DNA of 64,000 bases from a virus, in the IMG/VR virus record IMGVR_UViG_3300037805_000644, positions 158,940 through 222,939 of that record; one strand, given 5' to 3'. Made by a program: the position numbers and the translations under genes. Positions 23,921 through 33,773 of the stretch are shown piece by piece. Under the pieces are notes generated by a model. The model saw only the letters and a list, made by a program, of their open reading frames with translations, was not told the origin of the DNA and searched no databases. How positions within the stretch are numbered: the stretch's first letter is position 1; each line of letters opens with the position of its first letter.

Positions 23921-25378
23921 TTACTGTTGTCCCCGAAGGGCCTGGCCCCTTCGGGACATGATAGAGCCGAGCCGCAGGAACTTCCTGGCCTCAACTGGAT
24001 TGGGCTGACGCCCAAAGGCGGAGGCGCAAGCCCCCAGAAAATCTCTGCCGGTACTGTACCGACTGGTCGGGCCTGCACTCAGTGCTGCCCGGTATAGGTC
24101 TCGATCAACACTAATGCCGGCTGCCTTATCCAGAGCCGCCACGCCCTCAACGAGGGCGATATCGGTGCTGGCAATGCGAGTGAGGACACCTACGGCGGCC
24201 TCACGCTGGATGGTGTCATTCGGGGCGGTCGAGTCGCCAACGGACTTGGACAGGTCTCGGCCCCGCATCTCATCTTTGATGCGCTTTTTCACACGCTGCT
24301 GCATGTGCTCGGTCAACTCATCCTCGGTCTCATCGAGCGGGGATTTCTTCTCCGCAGGGGGGGCTTCACCACCCTCCTCAGCAGCGGGGGCATCCCCTTC
24401 TTCATCATCCCAGCCGGCGAGGAAAGCATCACCGCCCAGGGAGGCGCCTGTGTGCGTCGCACGAGCAGCACGCTGCATCTGGTCCGCATTCCACTCCGGC
24501 GGTGGGGTGTTCAGCACCTTGGCAGCCTTGTCGAGCATGGCCTGAGTCGGCTCCAACACATTCCGCAGGACTGCTCCCGTGAACGCGGGAGTCTCTACCC
24601 AGCTCGCCTCGATGAACCGGACACCGCCCGTGGGGTCGATGCTCTCATGGCCACACAGCTCTGCAATCCGATGCTGGCGACCCAGCTCATCGAAAAATGC
24701 GGTGCCTTTGGCGTACTTGATGTGAGAACACATCTCGGTTTCGTCAGCGGCCCAGTGCCCGCAACGGGTGCAGACCGTGCCGTCCACGGTGCAACCCATG
24801 GACATCGTGGCCATCTTGCCGGACGTGATGGCCTTAACCAACTCGGTGTGCTTGCGGTCCGTGGCCACCAGAATGTCGATGTAGATCGAATCCCCGATGT
24901 CCCGAGCCACTGCATCAATGATGCGGCCCTTGGACTGCTCCTCAATCTGTACGTGCTCGACGAAATTGTGCCCACCCACAAACGTCTCAAATGCCTTGAG
25001 CAGGACGGGCCGGCTCCAGGCATCGAGGTTGTTGTTGATGAATTTGTCGCAGCTCTGGCGGATACGGTACTCGGCGTAACGGCGGTTGACCCGGAAGCCC
25101 CCCTCCATGACATGACCGAGCCTCACCCCTTGCGGAGACTCCACATCCACCGAGGCCACGATAGTGGCATGGGTGAGCAGGAAGTTCTCAGGGTTGAAGG
25201 GCTTGCCCAAGATTTGGGTAGCCCGCTCCACCAGGTTGGAGGACATCGCCACCTTGGTCGGGCGAAAGGATGAGGCAACCTTCCCGTGCTGCTTAGCGGC
25301 GGCTCGGACATTGCCCCATTGCTCTTTCCTGATGGAAGGGGTGGCAACACTGGCGTATGCATACTTCATCAAAGGCAT
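23921..25378 (-). CDS. Prohead maturation protease with zinc-binding insertion and scaffold-like tail
   Basis: 485 residues. Residues 60-260 resemble capsid maturation proteases of large phages: GGHNFVEHVQIEEQSKGRII (H137/H142 as catalytic histidine candidates), VKAITSGKMATMSMGCTVDG (serine nucleophile candidate S193 in SMG), and a Cys/His cluster CTRCG...CSHI (C203, C206, C217, H219) that probably binds zinc. HESIDPTGGVRFIEASWVET follows. Residues 285-485 are charged, with acidic and coiled parts, and could act as internal scaffold. The place between portal/polyvalent genes and the scaffold agrees. KVASSF near residue 33 is another copy of the head-block motif. A GC hairpin lies in the last codons (23932-23955). 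Confidence 0.75.
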   Translation of the reverse strand: MPLMKYAYASVATPSIRKEQWGNVRAAAKQHGKVASSFRPTKVAMSSNLVERATQILGKPFNPENFLLTHATIVASVDVESPQGVRLGHVMEGGFRVNRRYAEYRIRQSCDKFINNNLDAWSRPVLLKAFETFVGGHNFVEHVQIEEQSKGRIIDAVARDIGDSIYIDILVATDRKHTELVKAITSGKMATMSMGCTVDGTVCTRCGHWAADETEMCSHIKYAKGTAFFDELGRQHRIAELCGHESIDPTGGVRFIEASWVETPAFTGAVLRNVLEPTQAMLDKAAKVLNTPPPEWNADQMQRAARATHTGASLGGDAFLAGWDDEEGDAPAAEEGGEAPPAEKKSPLDETEDELTEHMQQRVKKRIKDEMRGRDLSKSVGDSTAPNDTIQREAAVGVLTRIASTDIALVEGVAALDKAAGISVDRDLYRAALSAGPTSRYSTGRDFLGACASAFGRQPNPVEARKFLRLGSIMSRRGQALRGQQ

Positions 25379-25380
25379 GA

Positions 25381-26001
25381 TTACATCCCCCCCATCATGC
25401 GCTGGCGGGCCAGCCGGATGCCGGAGAACGGCTGAGGGGCAGGCCCCGCAGCATCCGCATCGAAGTAATCAGGGTGACCCATGATATCGCACTTCTTCAC
25501 CAGGAACATGCACTCAGGGCACCCGAGTAGCTTCTCCCGGGCTCCATCACGCATCTTGTAAGCAGCAGGGCGGAGACACCCCATCTTGCATTTGGGGCAG
25601 GTGTAACTGCCCGTATCAAGCTCTGCTTTTGTAGCCCTGTAATTGCGGTTCTTGGCCGCCCAATACAGAGACTTTTTGACAAAAGCCTGGGCAACTCGAA
25701 GAGAGCTGGCTGCCTTCGGCCCACCGGGGACAGACACGGTTCCGGCCCCACCGGGGACGTTGTCGTGCTCTGCCTTTGGCGGGATAAGATCTTTGGGTTC
25801 GTAACGCCCCAGCTCTTCAACTGGGTAACGCTCACTCCCGTGAGGCCACTCAACATCGACCATGCCGATAGCAGGGTAAACCGCCACGACACGACCGCTG
25901 TTTTCGTAGTTGCCGCTCATGAAAGGATACACCAGGTCACCGACCCCAAACTCTGAGGCCCGCTGCTGAAAATCCACGTATGCCGAGCGGTCTTTACTCA
26001 C
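25381..26001 (-). CDS. Head-block protein with SH3-like segment and zinc ribbon
   Basis: 206 residues from a GTG with GGAG seven bases upstream. Residues 15-65 look like an SH3/KOW-type barrel (GVGDLVYPFM, SGRVVAVYPAIGMVDVEWPH). Residue 102 starts the shared motif RVAQAFVKK. Residues 125-175 carry CPKCKMGC and GCPECMFLVKKC, a four-to-six cysteine zinc ribbon. Two bases separate its stop from the protease start. Probably a packaged or assembly protein, inferred from motif and position; no named family. Confidence 0.6.
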   Translation of the reverse strand: MSKDRSAYVDFQQRASEFGVGDLVYPFMSGNYENSGRVVAVYPAIGMVDVEWPHGSERYPVEELGRYEPKDLIPPKAEHDNVPGGAGTVSVPGGPKAASSLRVAQAFVKKSLYWAAKNRNYRATKAELDTGSYTCPKCKMGCLRPAAYKMRDGAREKLLGCPECMFLVKKCDIMGHPDYFDADAAGPAPQPFSGIRLARQRMMGGM

Positions 26002-26015
26002 GTCAGTTCTCCGAA

Positions 26016-26594
26016 TCAGGCGTACAGGTTGAAGCCGTGGGCCTTCTTGCCGGACTCTTTCTCGTCGCCCTCATCCTCATCCTCATCATCCTCAGCAGAC
26101 TTGACGATCTGGGAGGCAAGGCGTAGAGCTTTGGCAACCCGGGCCTCCTCGGCGAAGCTGAGGTTGGTGCTCTGGAGAGCAGCCACGAGGCTCAGGAAGC
26201 TGGCTTGGACGCCGGCCCGTGCGGGCTGCTCCGCCATGCTCGGAGCAGCAAGGTTGCCACCCTCCACTTCCTCGCGAAGCTCCCGGTTCTCCTGCTGGGA
26301 GAACTGGCCGCCCATGTAACCGGACTCGTCGCCGTCACCCTCAAGAGGACCGCCATCCTCCCGGCCGATCTCCGAGGGATCGAAGTCAGCGTTCTTGACC
26401 TCACCCCCCTCGTCACGCTCAAGGCCAGCGGTGACCTCAATGCGGTCCGAGAGGAGGTCGCAGCGGTGGGCGAAGTCAGCAGCGATTTTCTCGGGGATCC
26501 CGAGTGCTGCGTGCTCTGCCTGAATGAGGGTGGCAACGCGATCCAAAGCGGTAGAAGCCTGGAAAGCGCCCTTCTTGGTGATACGGTTGGGCAT
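26016..26594 (-). CDS. Acidic head-block protein (possible minor scaffold)
   Basis: 192 residues. N-terminal helix with DRVATLIQAEHAAL, an acidic Gly-rich middle (GREDGGPLEGDGDESG), a helix with EEARVAKALRLASQIVK, then an acidic run (SAEDDEDEDEGDEKES) and a short C-terminal HGFNLYA. The acidic run with flanking amphipathic helices resembles head core proteins. AGGAG precedes the ATG. Located between the 2346-residue polyvalent gene and the zinc-ribbon gene. Function inferred only. Confidence 0.55.
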   Translation of the reverse strand: MPNRITKKGAFQASTALDRVATLIQAEHAALGIPEKIAADFAHRCDLLSDRIEVTAGLERDEGGEVKNADFDPSEIGREDGGPLEGDGDESGYMGGQFSQQENRELREEVEGGNLAAPSMAEQPARAGVQASFLSLVAALQSTNLSFAEEARVAKALRLASQIVKSAEDDEDEDEGDEKESGKKAHGFNLYA

Positions 26595-26675
26595 GTCTTC
26601 GTTCTCCTGTTCCGTCAGGGCCTCAGCGGGATGACAGCTCGGGCGTTGAATGCCCTTCGCTGATATGGGCTGGGT

Positions 26676-26679
26676 ATAG
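26676..26679 (-). promoter_or_regulatory. CTATACC box before the scaffold/protease string
   Basis: Minus-strand GTCTATACCC in the 138-base gap after the 2346-residue gene, about 80 bases before the next start. Same box as at 36846; no TAG[AG] element at 13 bases. Confidence 0.4.
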
Positions 26680-26732
26680 ACGAACGATTGAAAATCGGTG
26701 GTTGTAACCCGGTTTACCAGGTCGGTTAAAGT

Positions 26733-29700
26733 TCACGACTTCTTACCTTTACCCTTACCGCCCGGCCCCACCTTTCTGCCGTCGTTGTGGGCCTCAACCT
26801 TCTGGTCAAGGACATCCACCTCGCCTGTCTCACAGACGTGGCGCACACGGGCGACCTGGGGGTTCAGCTTGTCCGGCGCCTTACCTGTCACCTTCTCGGC
26901 GGCGGCGTATGTAGCGCACATGTCCGTCACCTGGAGAGAGTCTGCACCGCCCTTGCATTTCTCCAGCTCTGCCTGAGTGGTTGCCTTGGCAATGCAGCCT
27001 GCCAGCTTGTCGACCGCGTCCTTGAGGGTGCGGTCATTGCCTTTCTCGGCACGTACACGCTCCGCCAAATCCTCAGGCTTTGTGGTGGGGGCTCCCTTTT
27101 CGGGCTCGTCTCCACCACCGCCAAGAGAGTTGAGGAAACCTTGCATGGTGGTCATGTCGTTGACTGCCAGCATCTTGAGCAGATCTCGGGCGAAAGCTCT
27201 CTGCTCTCCGCCCATCAGGTTGTCCTCCCCCTCATCCAGGAGGGCGGCCCCGATGGGCCCATATGCGGTGTCCTTGCTGGCGACCACCTCTACCAGATCG
27301 GCGTCCGGTAGCGAGTCCAGCGCCTCACGCACCCTAGAGCGTCCCTCAGGCCCGTAAATCTCAGACCCACCCCGGAGTAGCAGACTATGGTCCCCCTGGG
27401 CTGCTAGGGCCTGTGAGAGCACCTGGAAGCTCTTGGAGACCTCATCGGCACCGGGGAGTTGGCGACCTTGCACTGAGGCAGCTAGAACCATCCCAGACTT
27501 GATGGCGTCCAGCTCAATGAACTCGTCGGACTCTGGGTCCAGGTTGCTCAACTGATCTTCAAGCTTCCGGGCAGCGACATCCATCAGCTCTGTGCCAGCC
27601 TTGAGGAACTGCCGGAAAGCATCCTCAGCGCGAGATTGGAGCTGATCAGCGGACTTGGTGCTGTCGTTGATTGGCACCCCACCCACCAAAGAGGGATCGG
27701 ACACCACCTGCCGGGCGAACACGTACTCGGCCAGCATCTCTGCCTGAGCCTCTAGGCTCCTGTCCCCTAGGCCCTTGAGATCCTGCTTGAGTGCCTTGTT
27801 GGCGGCCTTGAACGCCTCGGCCCGGAGCCCGTCAGCAGTGAACCGACCTTCCCGAAGCTGGCTCATATGGGCAGTGTATGCCTCCGCCAGAGCAGCGGCT
27901 CCCTTCTCATCCAAATCTCGAATCAGTCGATCTGCGTCCCGAGGGAGATCCTTGGTGACCTTGCTGAAATCGTCGAGCTGACGCTCATGTTTGGCCCGCT
28001 GTTTCTCCCGAGCCTTGCCTCGGTCAGCTTTTTCCTGCTCGGCAGCGGCCTCAGGGTCGGGCTCCTCTTCCTCAGACTTGCGGTTGCCCTCGGCCATCCG
28101 CTTGGCGGCGGGCTCATCCGTGGCAGAGGTGGGCTGCTTGGCGCCCGGAGGCCAGACCCCCCACCCGTTTCGGGTTTGCCAGTAATCGCCCTCTTTCTTG
28201 TCAGCGTCTGGGGCGACCCGAGCTGCGATCCTGGTGGCCGTGGCACTGCCCCACCCGCCGACCCGCACGGCTGCGTCCTGGGCCTTCAAGTGCGTGTGGA
28301 CCCCCTTGAGGATGATCTGCTTGTTCCTCGGGGTCAGGTACGGCTCGATGTCTGGCCACTTGGAGTCCTTCAACGCCTCCCTGACGGCCATATTGAAACC
28401 CATGCCGTAACCCATGAACTCTTGAACGGAGTCCCCCACCTGGGTCACCACATCGCGCATCAGCGCCCGGACCTCTGCGGGGTGGTTGTGGTGGTGCCGC
28501 TTCAAATCTTCCATTGACCCGGAGAGATCACCCGCCGAACCCTTGCCAGACCAAACGTCTGCCGCGTGGGTCAACTCATGGGCGAGGAGACGGTACAGCT
28601 CATCCTCGATGATCCGAGTGGGACGTTGCTCGAACGACCGAAGGTAAGGGTTGACGAACACCCTCATCAGCGGACCCTCCCCACGGCGCTTGAGGAAGCC
28701 CCCGTGAAGCAATTCGTTGTTGAACGGGTCAGGGTGCCTGCGTGGGGATCCCGTCAACAGGATCTCCACATCAATCTCATTGCCCAGGACGTTGGTGATG
28801 TACAGATACTCCTGAGCAACCACCTGACCTGGCCTGGGGAGCCCCCGCTGGCGGAGTTGTAGGGCCAGCTTCTTGGAGAGGGCCTTGATCTCCCGAGTGG
28901 GCAACCGGATGGGACGGGCCGCCTGTTTGGTGGAGGCGAGATCTCGGCCCTTGGGGGCGTCGTCAGGGTTGACCACACGCACGACTTCAAGGGCACGAGG
29001 GTCGTAGGTCTGGTTGCCCACTGTGGACTGCCAACCCTCCATCCAGAAACCCACAGCGCCCTTGGCCTGCACCTCACCAGCCCAGCGGTCCACCGCCTGC
29101 ACCAACGACTCGCCCCGCTTCATCTTGCGGGGCGACCTTTTCAGATACTTGAAGCCCGGCTTAACCCGAAGCTCCAGCAACGCCCCGTGCGGGAAATAGA
29201 TCGAGGCGTCTTCTGGCTTGTCCGCCGTGGAGATCGACGGCACGCCGTGCATGAACGTGGACACATCTCCAGAGCCTCGGGGGAGCTGGAGCCCTTTCCG
29301 CAGGATCGAAGGCACCCTGTCCCACGGCGTCGCGTGGTACTGCACCCTCGGCATCTTGGCCTGTTTGGCAGCGGCCGTGCGCTCGTTGGGCAGGCAGGCA
29401 CCCACCAAAGACATCAGGAGGCTGTCTCCGGCAGCCTCGATAGCAGCGACCTTCTTGAAGTTCAGGCTGAGGTCTGAATCCTGGTCGACCCCACCACCCG
29501 CCATATCGGGGTCATCCACCTTCATCTTGTTCCGGCGGAGGTCCTGACGAGGAGGCTTCTTGGAAGGCTTCTTGCGGTTCATCCGCTCAACCTCTTCCTT
29601 CTCTTTCTCGCCCTTGTCCTTGGTGGCGGTGACCTGCTTACCCAAGCGGGCCGCCATATCCGCATACTTGAGGGGTGCCCTCTGCTTGAGGCGCCGGGGC

Positions 29701-32700
29701 TCCTCTACGAATGCCCTGAAACACTCGGCGAAATCCTCGCTGGCGTTGGTCTCCGCGTAAGCCGACACGTAAGGTTCGATGCCGTAAACCTTGAAATAAG
29801 CGTCAACACCCCGGGTCTTCTCGTCAAAAGCATGACCCAGCTCGTGGGTGAGGTACGACCGGAGAATAGGGATTGAGGTCTTACGACCTGTGCCCACCAC
29901 CAGGGCCATCACCCCCCGGGACTCCCAGGAGGCGTCCTCCGACCCTCGGCCGACACCAAACCGCACCTTCCTGACCTCTGAGGCCCACAGCTTAGCTGAG
30001 TGGCCCTTGAGAGAACCTGCGGCCCTTGTCCAGGCGTGGATATCGAGGCTCCCCTCGGAGCTGTCCAGATCCAAACCTCGGGTTTGCCAACCCTTGCCGG
30101 TGGCACTTTCAAATGCAGCCAGGGCCTCATAGTGGGTCCGCAGCTTGCGCTCCTGCTTGCGGGGCGTCCTGGGGGTTTTCACCCCCTGGATGAGGCCCAA
30201 CTCCTCAGCCGGCACCTCTGCCCTGCCCAGCCACCCCACCAACTCGACTGTGGTCATCGGCTCCTCACCCATGACCGGGTCACTCATGCGGCGGATCTTC
30301 CGCTGGAGGAGACGCACGGTCGGGCTCGAAGAACCCCACCCTGTCGGGTCGGCCAAGATGGCTTTGATGATAGCCTTGAGGTAAGGCACCGTGACCGGAG
30401 ACCCGATCCCGGCCTGCTTTGTCAGGTCCTTCAACCCGGAACAGTAAGTGGGCACCGCATAAAGGATCTGGTCGTTGTCCTGGAGCTTCACAGGAGCCCT
30501 AGACAACAGGCGCACACCTTTTGCGAAGCTGACCACCTGGGGGTTGCGGAGCACCACATCTTGCTTCCAGACAATTTCCTCGGCGTACCCATACTGGGGC
30601 AGGGTCGCTGTCTGGAACACGATCCCCACCAGCTCATCCCCGGCATCCCACCTCGTGTGGTTGGTCTGGACTCGGGGGCGGTGCTGCCCCCAAACCAGAG
30701 AGACACCACTTACGGCGTCGATCCCCATTTTCTTGTAGGGGGGCCTCATCAGGAGCTTGCCTCCTTGGATGATCTGAACGGCCCTGCTGCGGAGGGTGAA
30801 ATGGATGAACCTGTCTTTCTTGATGTCCATCAAGAAAAACCTATCCCCATACTGCTCTGCCTCCCCACACTCCAACTGCCTCAGGGGGTTGCCTTGATCC
30901 GCGTACTTCTTAGCAGGGGTTGCCTCAAACACCTCCCCATAAGGGGTGAGGATCGAACCTCTCCGCCCTCGGCGAGGGTACACGAGGCCCAGCACAGCCA
31001 GCATCCTATGGCCCTCACCTAGGTGGACAGGGTTCGGGTGTGCCGCTTGCAGCTCCAGCAACAGATTATGCATGTGCCGGGTCAGGCGCGGGGCCACCCT
31101 GGCGGTGAGCAATCCCGCCTGGGGCCCCTTAGGGTTTACCGAAGCCACACGATCACCAATCATCTTGAGGCCCTGAGGGTCGGGGCTGCTGCCGATTTTC
31201 CCCAACCACCGAGAGGCCACCCGGTGGGCCGCACCTTTCACGGGGCCATTGTCGTACACGAGCCCTAGGTGCTTCGGCTGGGCCGAAAGGCGTAGGATGA
31301 CCTCACTCTCGTGTCCGAAAGCACGGCTGTTCAGGGGGGTGTCCGGCACGCCAGGGTGTAGGAACACGTCTCCTCGCTTGACCTCGAAAGCATGTACCTG
31401 TCCCATCATCGGGTGTTCCGTGGTCAGGGAGGCCCCGCCCATCTTGGCGGCCGACTGACCGGGCTTCATGCGGCGGTACATCACCGCAGAGGGCCCGTGA
31501 GCCTTGGTGAAAGCAGCGGACACCGCCTGGTCGAAAGCTCGTTTCAGCGTGGGGTCCATCCCTGCATAGCGGCGGAAAGCCTCGGCCTTCCCCTTAGGGT
31601 CATTATAAAACACCCAGTCGGACAAGCCAGGCCACAGCTCTTCAAGGGCATCGTCCTGGGCACCGCTGGCAGCTTTGGGCACGGGGCCACCCCACACGGC
31701 ATCACCCACCGAGAAAAAGCGACGCTTCAAGGACACCCACACACCATCGGCAGCCATAGGGCTGGTCATGCCCCTGTGCCAGCAATGCTCAGGGACAAGG
31801 GCGCACCCTTGGCTGGCGGCTTTCTGCACCGCCTGGTCATAGAGCGCCTTACCCCAACCCTCACCACGGTGGTCCTCATCCACGTAAGAGCTGGTGACCA
31901 TGTACAGGCCCTTGAGGGAGGGCACCCGGGCACGCAGGTCCTCGACATCCGCTGAGCAATGCTTGGCCCTCTCGAAGGGCAGGCGCTCCATCTTCACCCC
32001 ACCAAGGATGCCTCGCTCATTCACCTCTTCCCCGTAGTCGCTGTACTCCACCACGCGCCCACGGATGAGGAAAAGAAACCCGCCGGCAGAGGACTTCACC
32101 TCGATCTTGGGCATCGCGGCCTTCTTGCTCTGGCTCAGGCTGTCGGACACCTCACCCTTGGAAAGGTACTTGTCTGCCAGACCAGGCACCAGGTACTGAC
32201 TCTTGAGGGTCGCAGGCTCATGGCCTACTGCCGCTGCGGACTCCTTGAGGGCCTGCTCAAACTCTTTCTTGAGCTTTTCCCCACGCTCTTTCTTGTCTGA
32301 GGGCAGCTTCCCGCCCTTGCTGCGGATCGCCTTGAGGCGGCTCTGCATCTCTGAGTTGGCGTGGAAGCCCCGCATGTCCTTGGCGGTGATGCCGAAAGGC
32401 TTGAGGTACGTGTTCACGTCAGAGGCGCCCACGGAACCGGTGAGGCTGTCGTTTGCACCCTTGCCCTCCTTAGCCGCCTTGAGGGCAGAGACCAGGCCCG
32501 CGTCCGTCACGACCTTGTCGTGGGACACGCCTGACTTGCCGACGTACTTGAGGGTCGCCTTGCCTCCTGAGAGGGTCAGGTGCTTGACCTTCCACCCGGT
32601 GACCCCGAAATGCCCGTCCTTGGCAGAGGAGTCGTTACCGATCCGCTCATAGGTCTCATCCATCAGCCCGACCACCAGGGCCTTGAGCCGGGTGCCTTCG

Positions 32701-33773
32701 TCCTTGGACTTGAGATCCTTCTTGACCTGGCTGCGGAGCTTGCCGATGGAGCCACGTAGTTTCTCGACCCGCTTGGCTTTCTCCCGGTTCCTGTGCTGGA
32801 CCTGACCCTCGGTGTACTCGTAAACGGTCGTGGTCCCCTTGCCGTCGGCCTTAGGGACTTCTTTTTTCTTCTGGAACTTGGCAGCGATTCGTGAAATGGC
32901 GCTCATGCTTGCTTCCTTGGCGTCTGCCTTACGGACGAAATTGATGGGGCAGGCTGGGGCCTCTGACGCGTTAGGCTCGTAGTAACCAGCGGCGGCCCCG
33001 AGGATCTTACCCCGATGACCAGCCTGCCGGAACCGGGCGGCCACTGCCTTGATCGTGGTGCCCGTCGTCACGATGTCGTCGATGATGAGCACGTCCTCGT
33101 TGGGGTCGATCCCTGCCACCGCAATAGACTGAATATGATCGTCCAGGGTGACTCCGGGGAGACCCCTCTGCCGGCGCATCCGGGAGGATTCCACGGGGGC
33201 GACTCGGGATGCCGCCGTTTCGGCGCGGGTCCCCACACCTTGGGCCACCAGGGCCTCTGCAAACCTCATCAGAGGGGGGCTTGTGCCCTTGGAGCGAGGG
33301 GCAGGTACCACCACCCCCCGAAACCCCCGCAATGCAGGGTGACTGCTCAGATGGGCTGCACACTTCCGGGCTGCTTTCGGGTCCCCATCCTTGAGTTTCT
33401 GGATCAGGTCTTGAACGCCATCGCAGTCCGGGCTGATGCCTCGGTGGTGCGTGCGGGACAGATACACAAAAGCAGCATACACCGGGACTGACCCCGCCCC
33501 TCGGGTGCGCATCTGAGATGAGACCGTCTGTACCGCTGCGGCTTTCTCAACCTGCTCCAGCTTGTCATAGTAATGAGGGTCCTCCGTCAGGTGGTCCACG
33601 GCCACCTCCCGGGCAATATCCTTGTTGTCCGTGTGCTCCATCTCGACCTTGATCCCTTTCGCCAACTGAGGAGGGTCGAAATCAGAAGGCACGCGATCAT
33701 CGCCGATCCCACCGGGCATCTGGTCCCGGTACCTGGCGGCCACCCTATCCTCTGGGCTCTTAGGACCTTTCAT
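26733..33773 (-). CDS. Giant polyvalent protein: PRTase, topoisomerase IB, GNAT, ADP-ribosyltransferase-like and metalloprotease domains
   Basis: 2346 residues. In order: 95-285 phosphoribosyltransferase (VLIIDDIVTTGTT at 228); 290-545 type IB topoisomerase (R377 in YERIGN, K413 in GKSG, AKDMRGFHAN with R468, GHEPATLKSQYLVPG with catalytic Y527); about 555-690 GNAT acetyltransferase (DEDHRGEGWGKALYDQA at 632); 705-850 ADP-ribosyltransferase-like (VMYRRM, HESEVIL); 960-1110 a second ART/KptA-like unit (FIHFTLRSRAVQIIQGG); 1205-1385 zinc metalloprotease (HELGHAFDE at 1310); 1470-1600 third ART-like unit (QYHATPWDRV); 1620-1850 second metalloprotease (HELTHAAD at 1732); 1895-2346 charged coiled coil and a Cys-containing end. 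RVAxxY-type motifs stand at 10, 295, 851 and 1848, near domain borders. Position and layout fit polyvalent proteins injected with phage DNA. Start overlaps the previous stop (ATGA). Confidence 0.85.
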   Translation of the reverse strand: MKGPKSPEDRVAARYRDQMPGGIGDDRVPSDFDPPQLAKGIKVEMEHTDNKDIAREVAVDHLTEDPHYYDKLEQVEKAAAVQTVSSQMRTRGAGSVPVYAAFVYLSRTHHRGISPDCDGVQDLIQKLKDGDPKAARKCAAHLSSHPALRGFRGVVVPAPRSKGTSPPLMRFAEALVAQGVGTRAETAASRVAPVESSRMRRQRGLPGVTLDDHIQSIAVAGIDPNEDVLIIDDIVTTGTTIKAVAARFRQAGHRGKILGAAAGYYEPNASEAPACPINFVRKADAKEASMSAISRIAAKFQKKKEVPKADGKGTTTVYEYTEGQVQHRNREKAKRVEKLRGSIGKLRSQVKKDLKSKDEGTRLKALVVGLMDETYERIGNDSSAKDGHFGVTGWKVKHLTLSGGKATLKYVGKSGVSHDKVVTDAGLVSALKAAKEGKGANDSLTGSVGASDVNTYLKPFGITAKDMRGFHANSEMQSRLKAIRSKGGKLPSDKKERGEKLKKEFEQALKESAAAVGHEPATLKSQYLVPGLADKYLSKGEVSDSLSQSKKAAMPKIEVKSSAGGFLFLIRGRVVEYSDYGEEVNERGILGGVKMERLPFERAKHCSADVEDLRARVPSLKGLYMVTSSYVDEDHRGEGWGKALYDQAVQKAASQGCALVPEHCWHRGMTSPMAADGVWVSLKRRFFSVGDAVWGGPVPKAASGAQDDALEELWPGLSDWVFYNDPKGKAEAFRRYAGMDPTLKRAFDQAVSAAFTKAHGPSAVMYRRMKPGQSAAKMGGASLTTEHPMMGQVHAFEVKRGDVFLHPGVPDTPLNSRAFGHESEVILRLSAQPKHLGLVYDNGPVKGAAHRVASRWLGKIGSSPDPQGLKMIGDRVASVNPKGPQAGLLTARVAPRLTRHMHNLLLELQAAHPNPVHLGEGHRMLAVLGLVYPRRGRRGSILTPYGEVFEATPAKKYADQGNPLRQLECGEAEQYGDRFFLMDIKKDRFIHFTLRSRAVQIIQGGKLLMRPPYKKMGIDAVSGVSLVWGQHRPRVQTNHTRWDAGDELVGIVFQTATLPQYGYAEEIVWKQDVVLRNPQVVSFAKGVRLLSRAPVKLQDNDQILYAVPTYCSGLKDLTKQAGIGSPVTVPYLKAIIKAILADPTGWGSSSPTVRLLQRKIRRMSDPVMGEEPMTTVELVGWLGRAEVPAEELGLIQGVKTPRTPRKQERKLRTHYEALAAFESATGKGWQTRGLDLDSSEGSLDIHAWTRAAGSLKGHSAKLWASEVRKVRFGVGRGSEDASWESRGVMALVVGTGRKTSIPILRSYLTHELGHAFDEKTRGVDAYFKVYGIEPYVSAYAETNASEDFAECFRAFVEEPRRLKQRAPLKYADMAARLGKQVTATKDKGEKEKEEVERMNRKKPSKKPPRQDLRRNKMKVDDPDMAGGGVDQDSDLSLNFKKVAAIEAAGDSLLMSLVGACLPNERTAAAKQAKMPRVQYHATPWDRVPSILRKGLQLPRGSGDVSTFMHGVPSISTADKPEDASIYFPHGALLELRVKPGFKYLKRSPRKMKRGESLVQAVDRWAGEVQAKGAVGFWMEGWQSTVGNQTYDPRALEVVRVVNPDDAPKGRDLASTKQAARPIRLPTREIKALSKKLALQLRQRGLPRPGQVVAQEYLYITNVLGNEIDVEILLTGSPRRHPDPFNNELLHGGFLKRRGEGPLMRVFVNPYLRSFEQRPTRIIEDELYRLLAHELTHAADVWSGKGSAGDLSGSMEDLKRHHHNHPAEVRALMRDVVTQVGDSVQEFMGYGMGFNMAVREALKDSKWPDIEPYLTPRNKQIILKGVHTHLKAQDAAVRVGGWGSATATRIAARVAPDADKKEGDYWQTRNGWGVWPPGAKQPTSATDEPAAKRMAEGNRKSEEEEPDPEAAAEQEKADRGKAREKQRAKHERQLDDFSKVTKDLPRDADRLIRDLDEKGAAALAEAYTAHMSQLREGRFTADGLRAEAFKAANKALKQDLKGLGDRSLEAQAEMLAEYVFARQVVSDPSLVGGVPINDSTKSADQLQSRAEDAFRQFLKAGTELMDVAARKLEDQLSNLDPESDEFIELDAIKSGMVLAASVQGRQLPGADEVSKSFQVLSQALAAQGDHSLLLRGGSEIYGPEGRSRVREALDSLPDADLVEVVASKDTAYGPIGAALLDEGEDNLMGGEQRAFARDLLKMLAVNDMTTMQGFLNSLGGGGDEPEKGAPTTKPEDLAERVRAEKGNDRTLKDAVDKLAGCIAKATTQAELEKCKGGADSLQVTDMCATYAAAEKVTGKAPDKLNPQVARVRHVCETGEVDVLDQKVEAHNDGRKVGPGGKGKGKKS

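Noticed and set aside
23932-23955. GC hairpin CCCGAAGG / CCTTCGGG as a terminator
   Set aside because: It lies inside the last codons of the protease gene and lacks a T tract; at most a pause element.
22360-23961. Long plus-strand open frame (533 residues) with Leu/Val-rich repeats, membrane-like
   Set aside because: It is the mirror of the acidic scaffold gene; Asp/Lys codons read in reverse give Val/Leu runs. No ribosome site, wrong strand for the operon.
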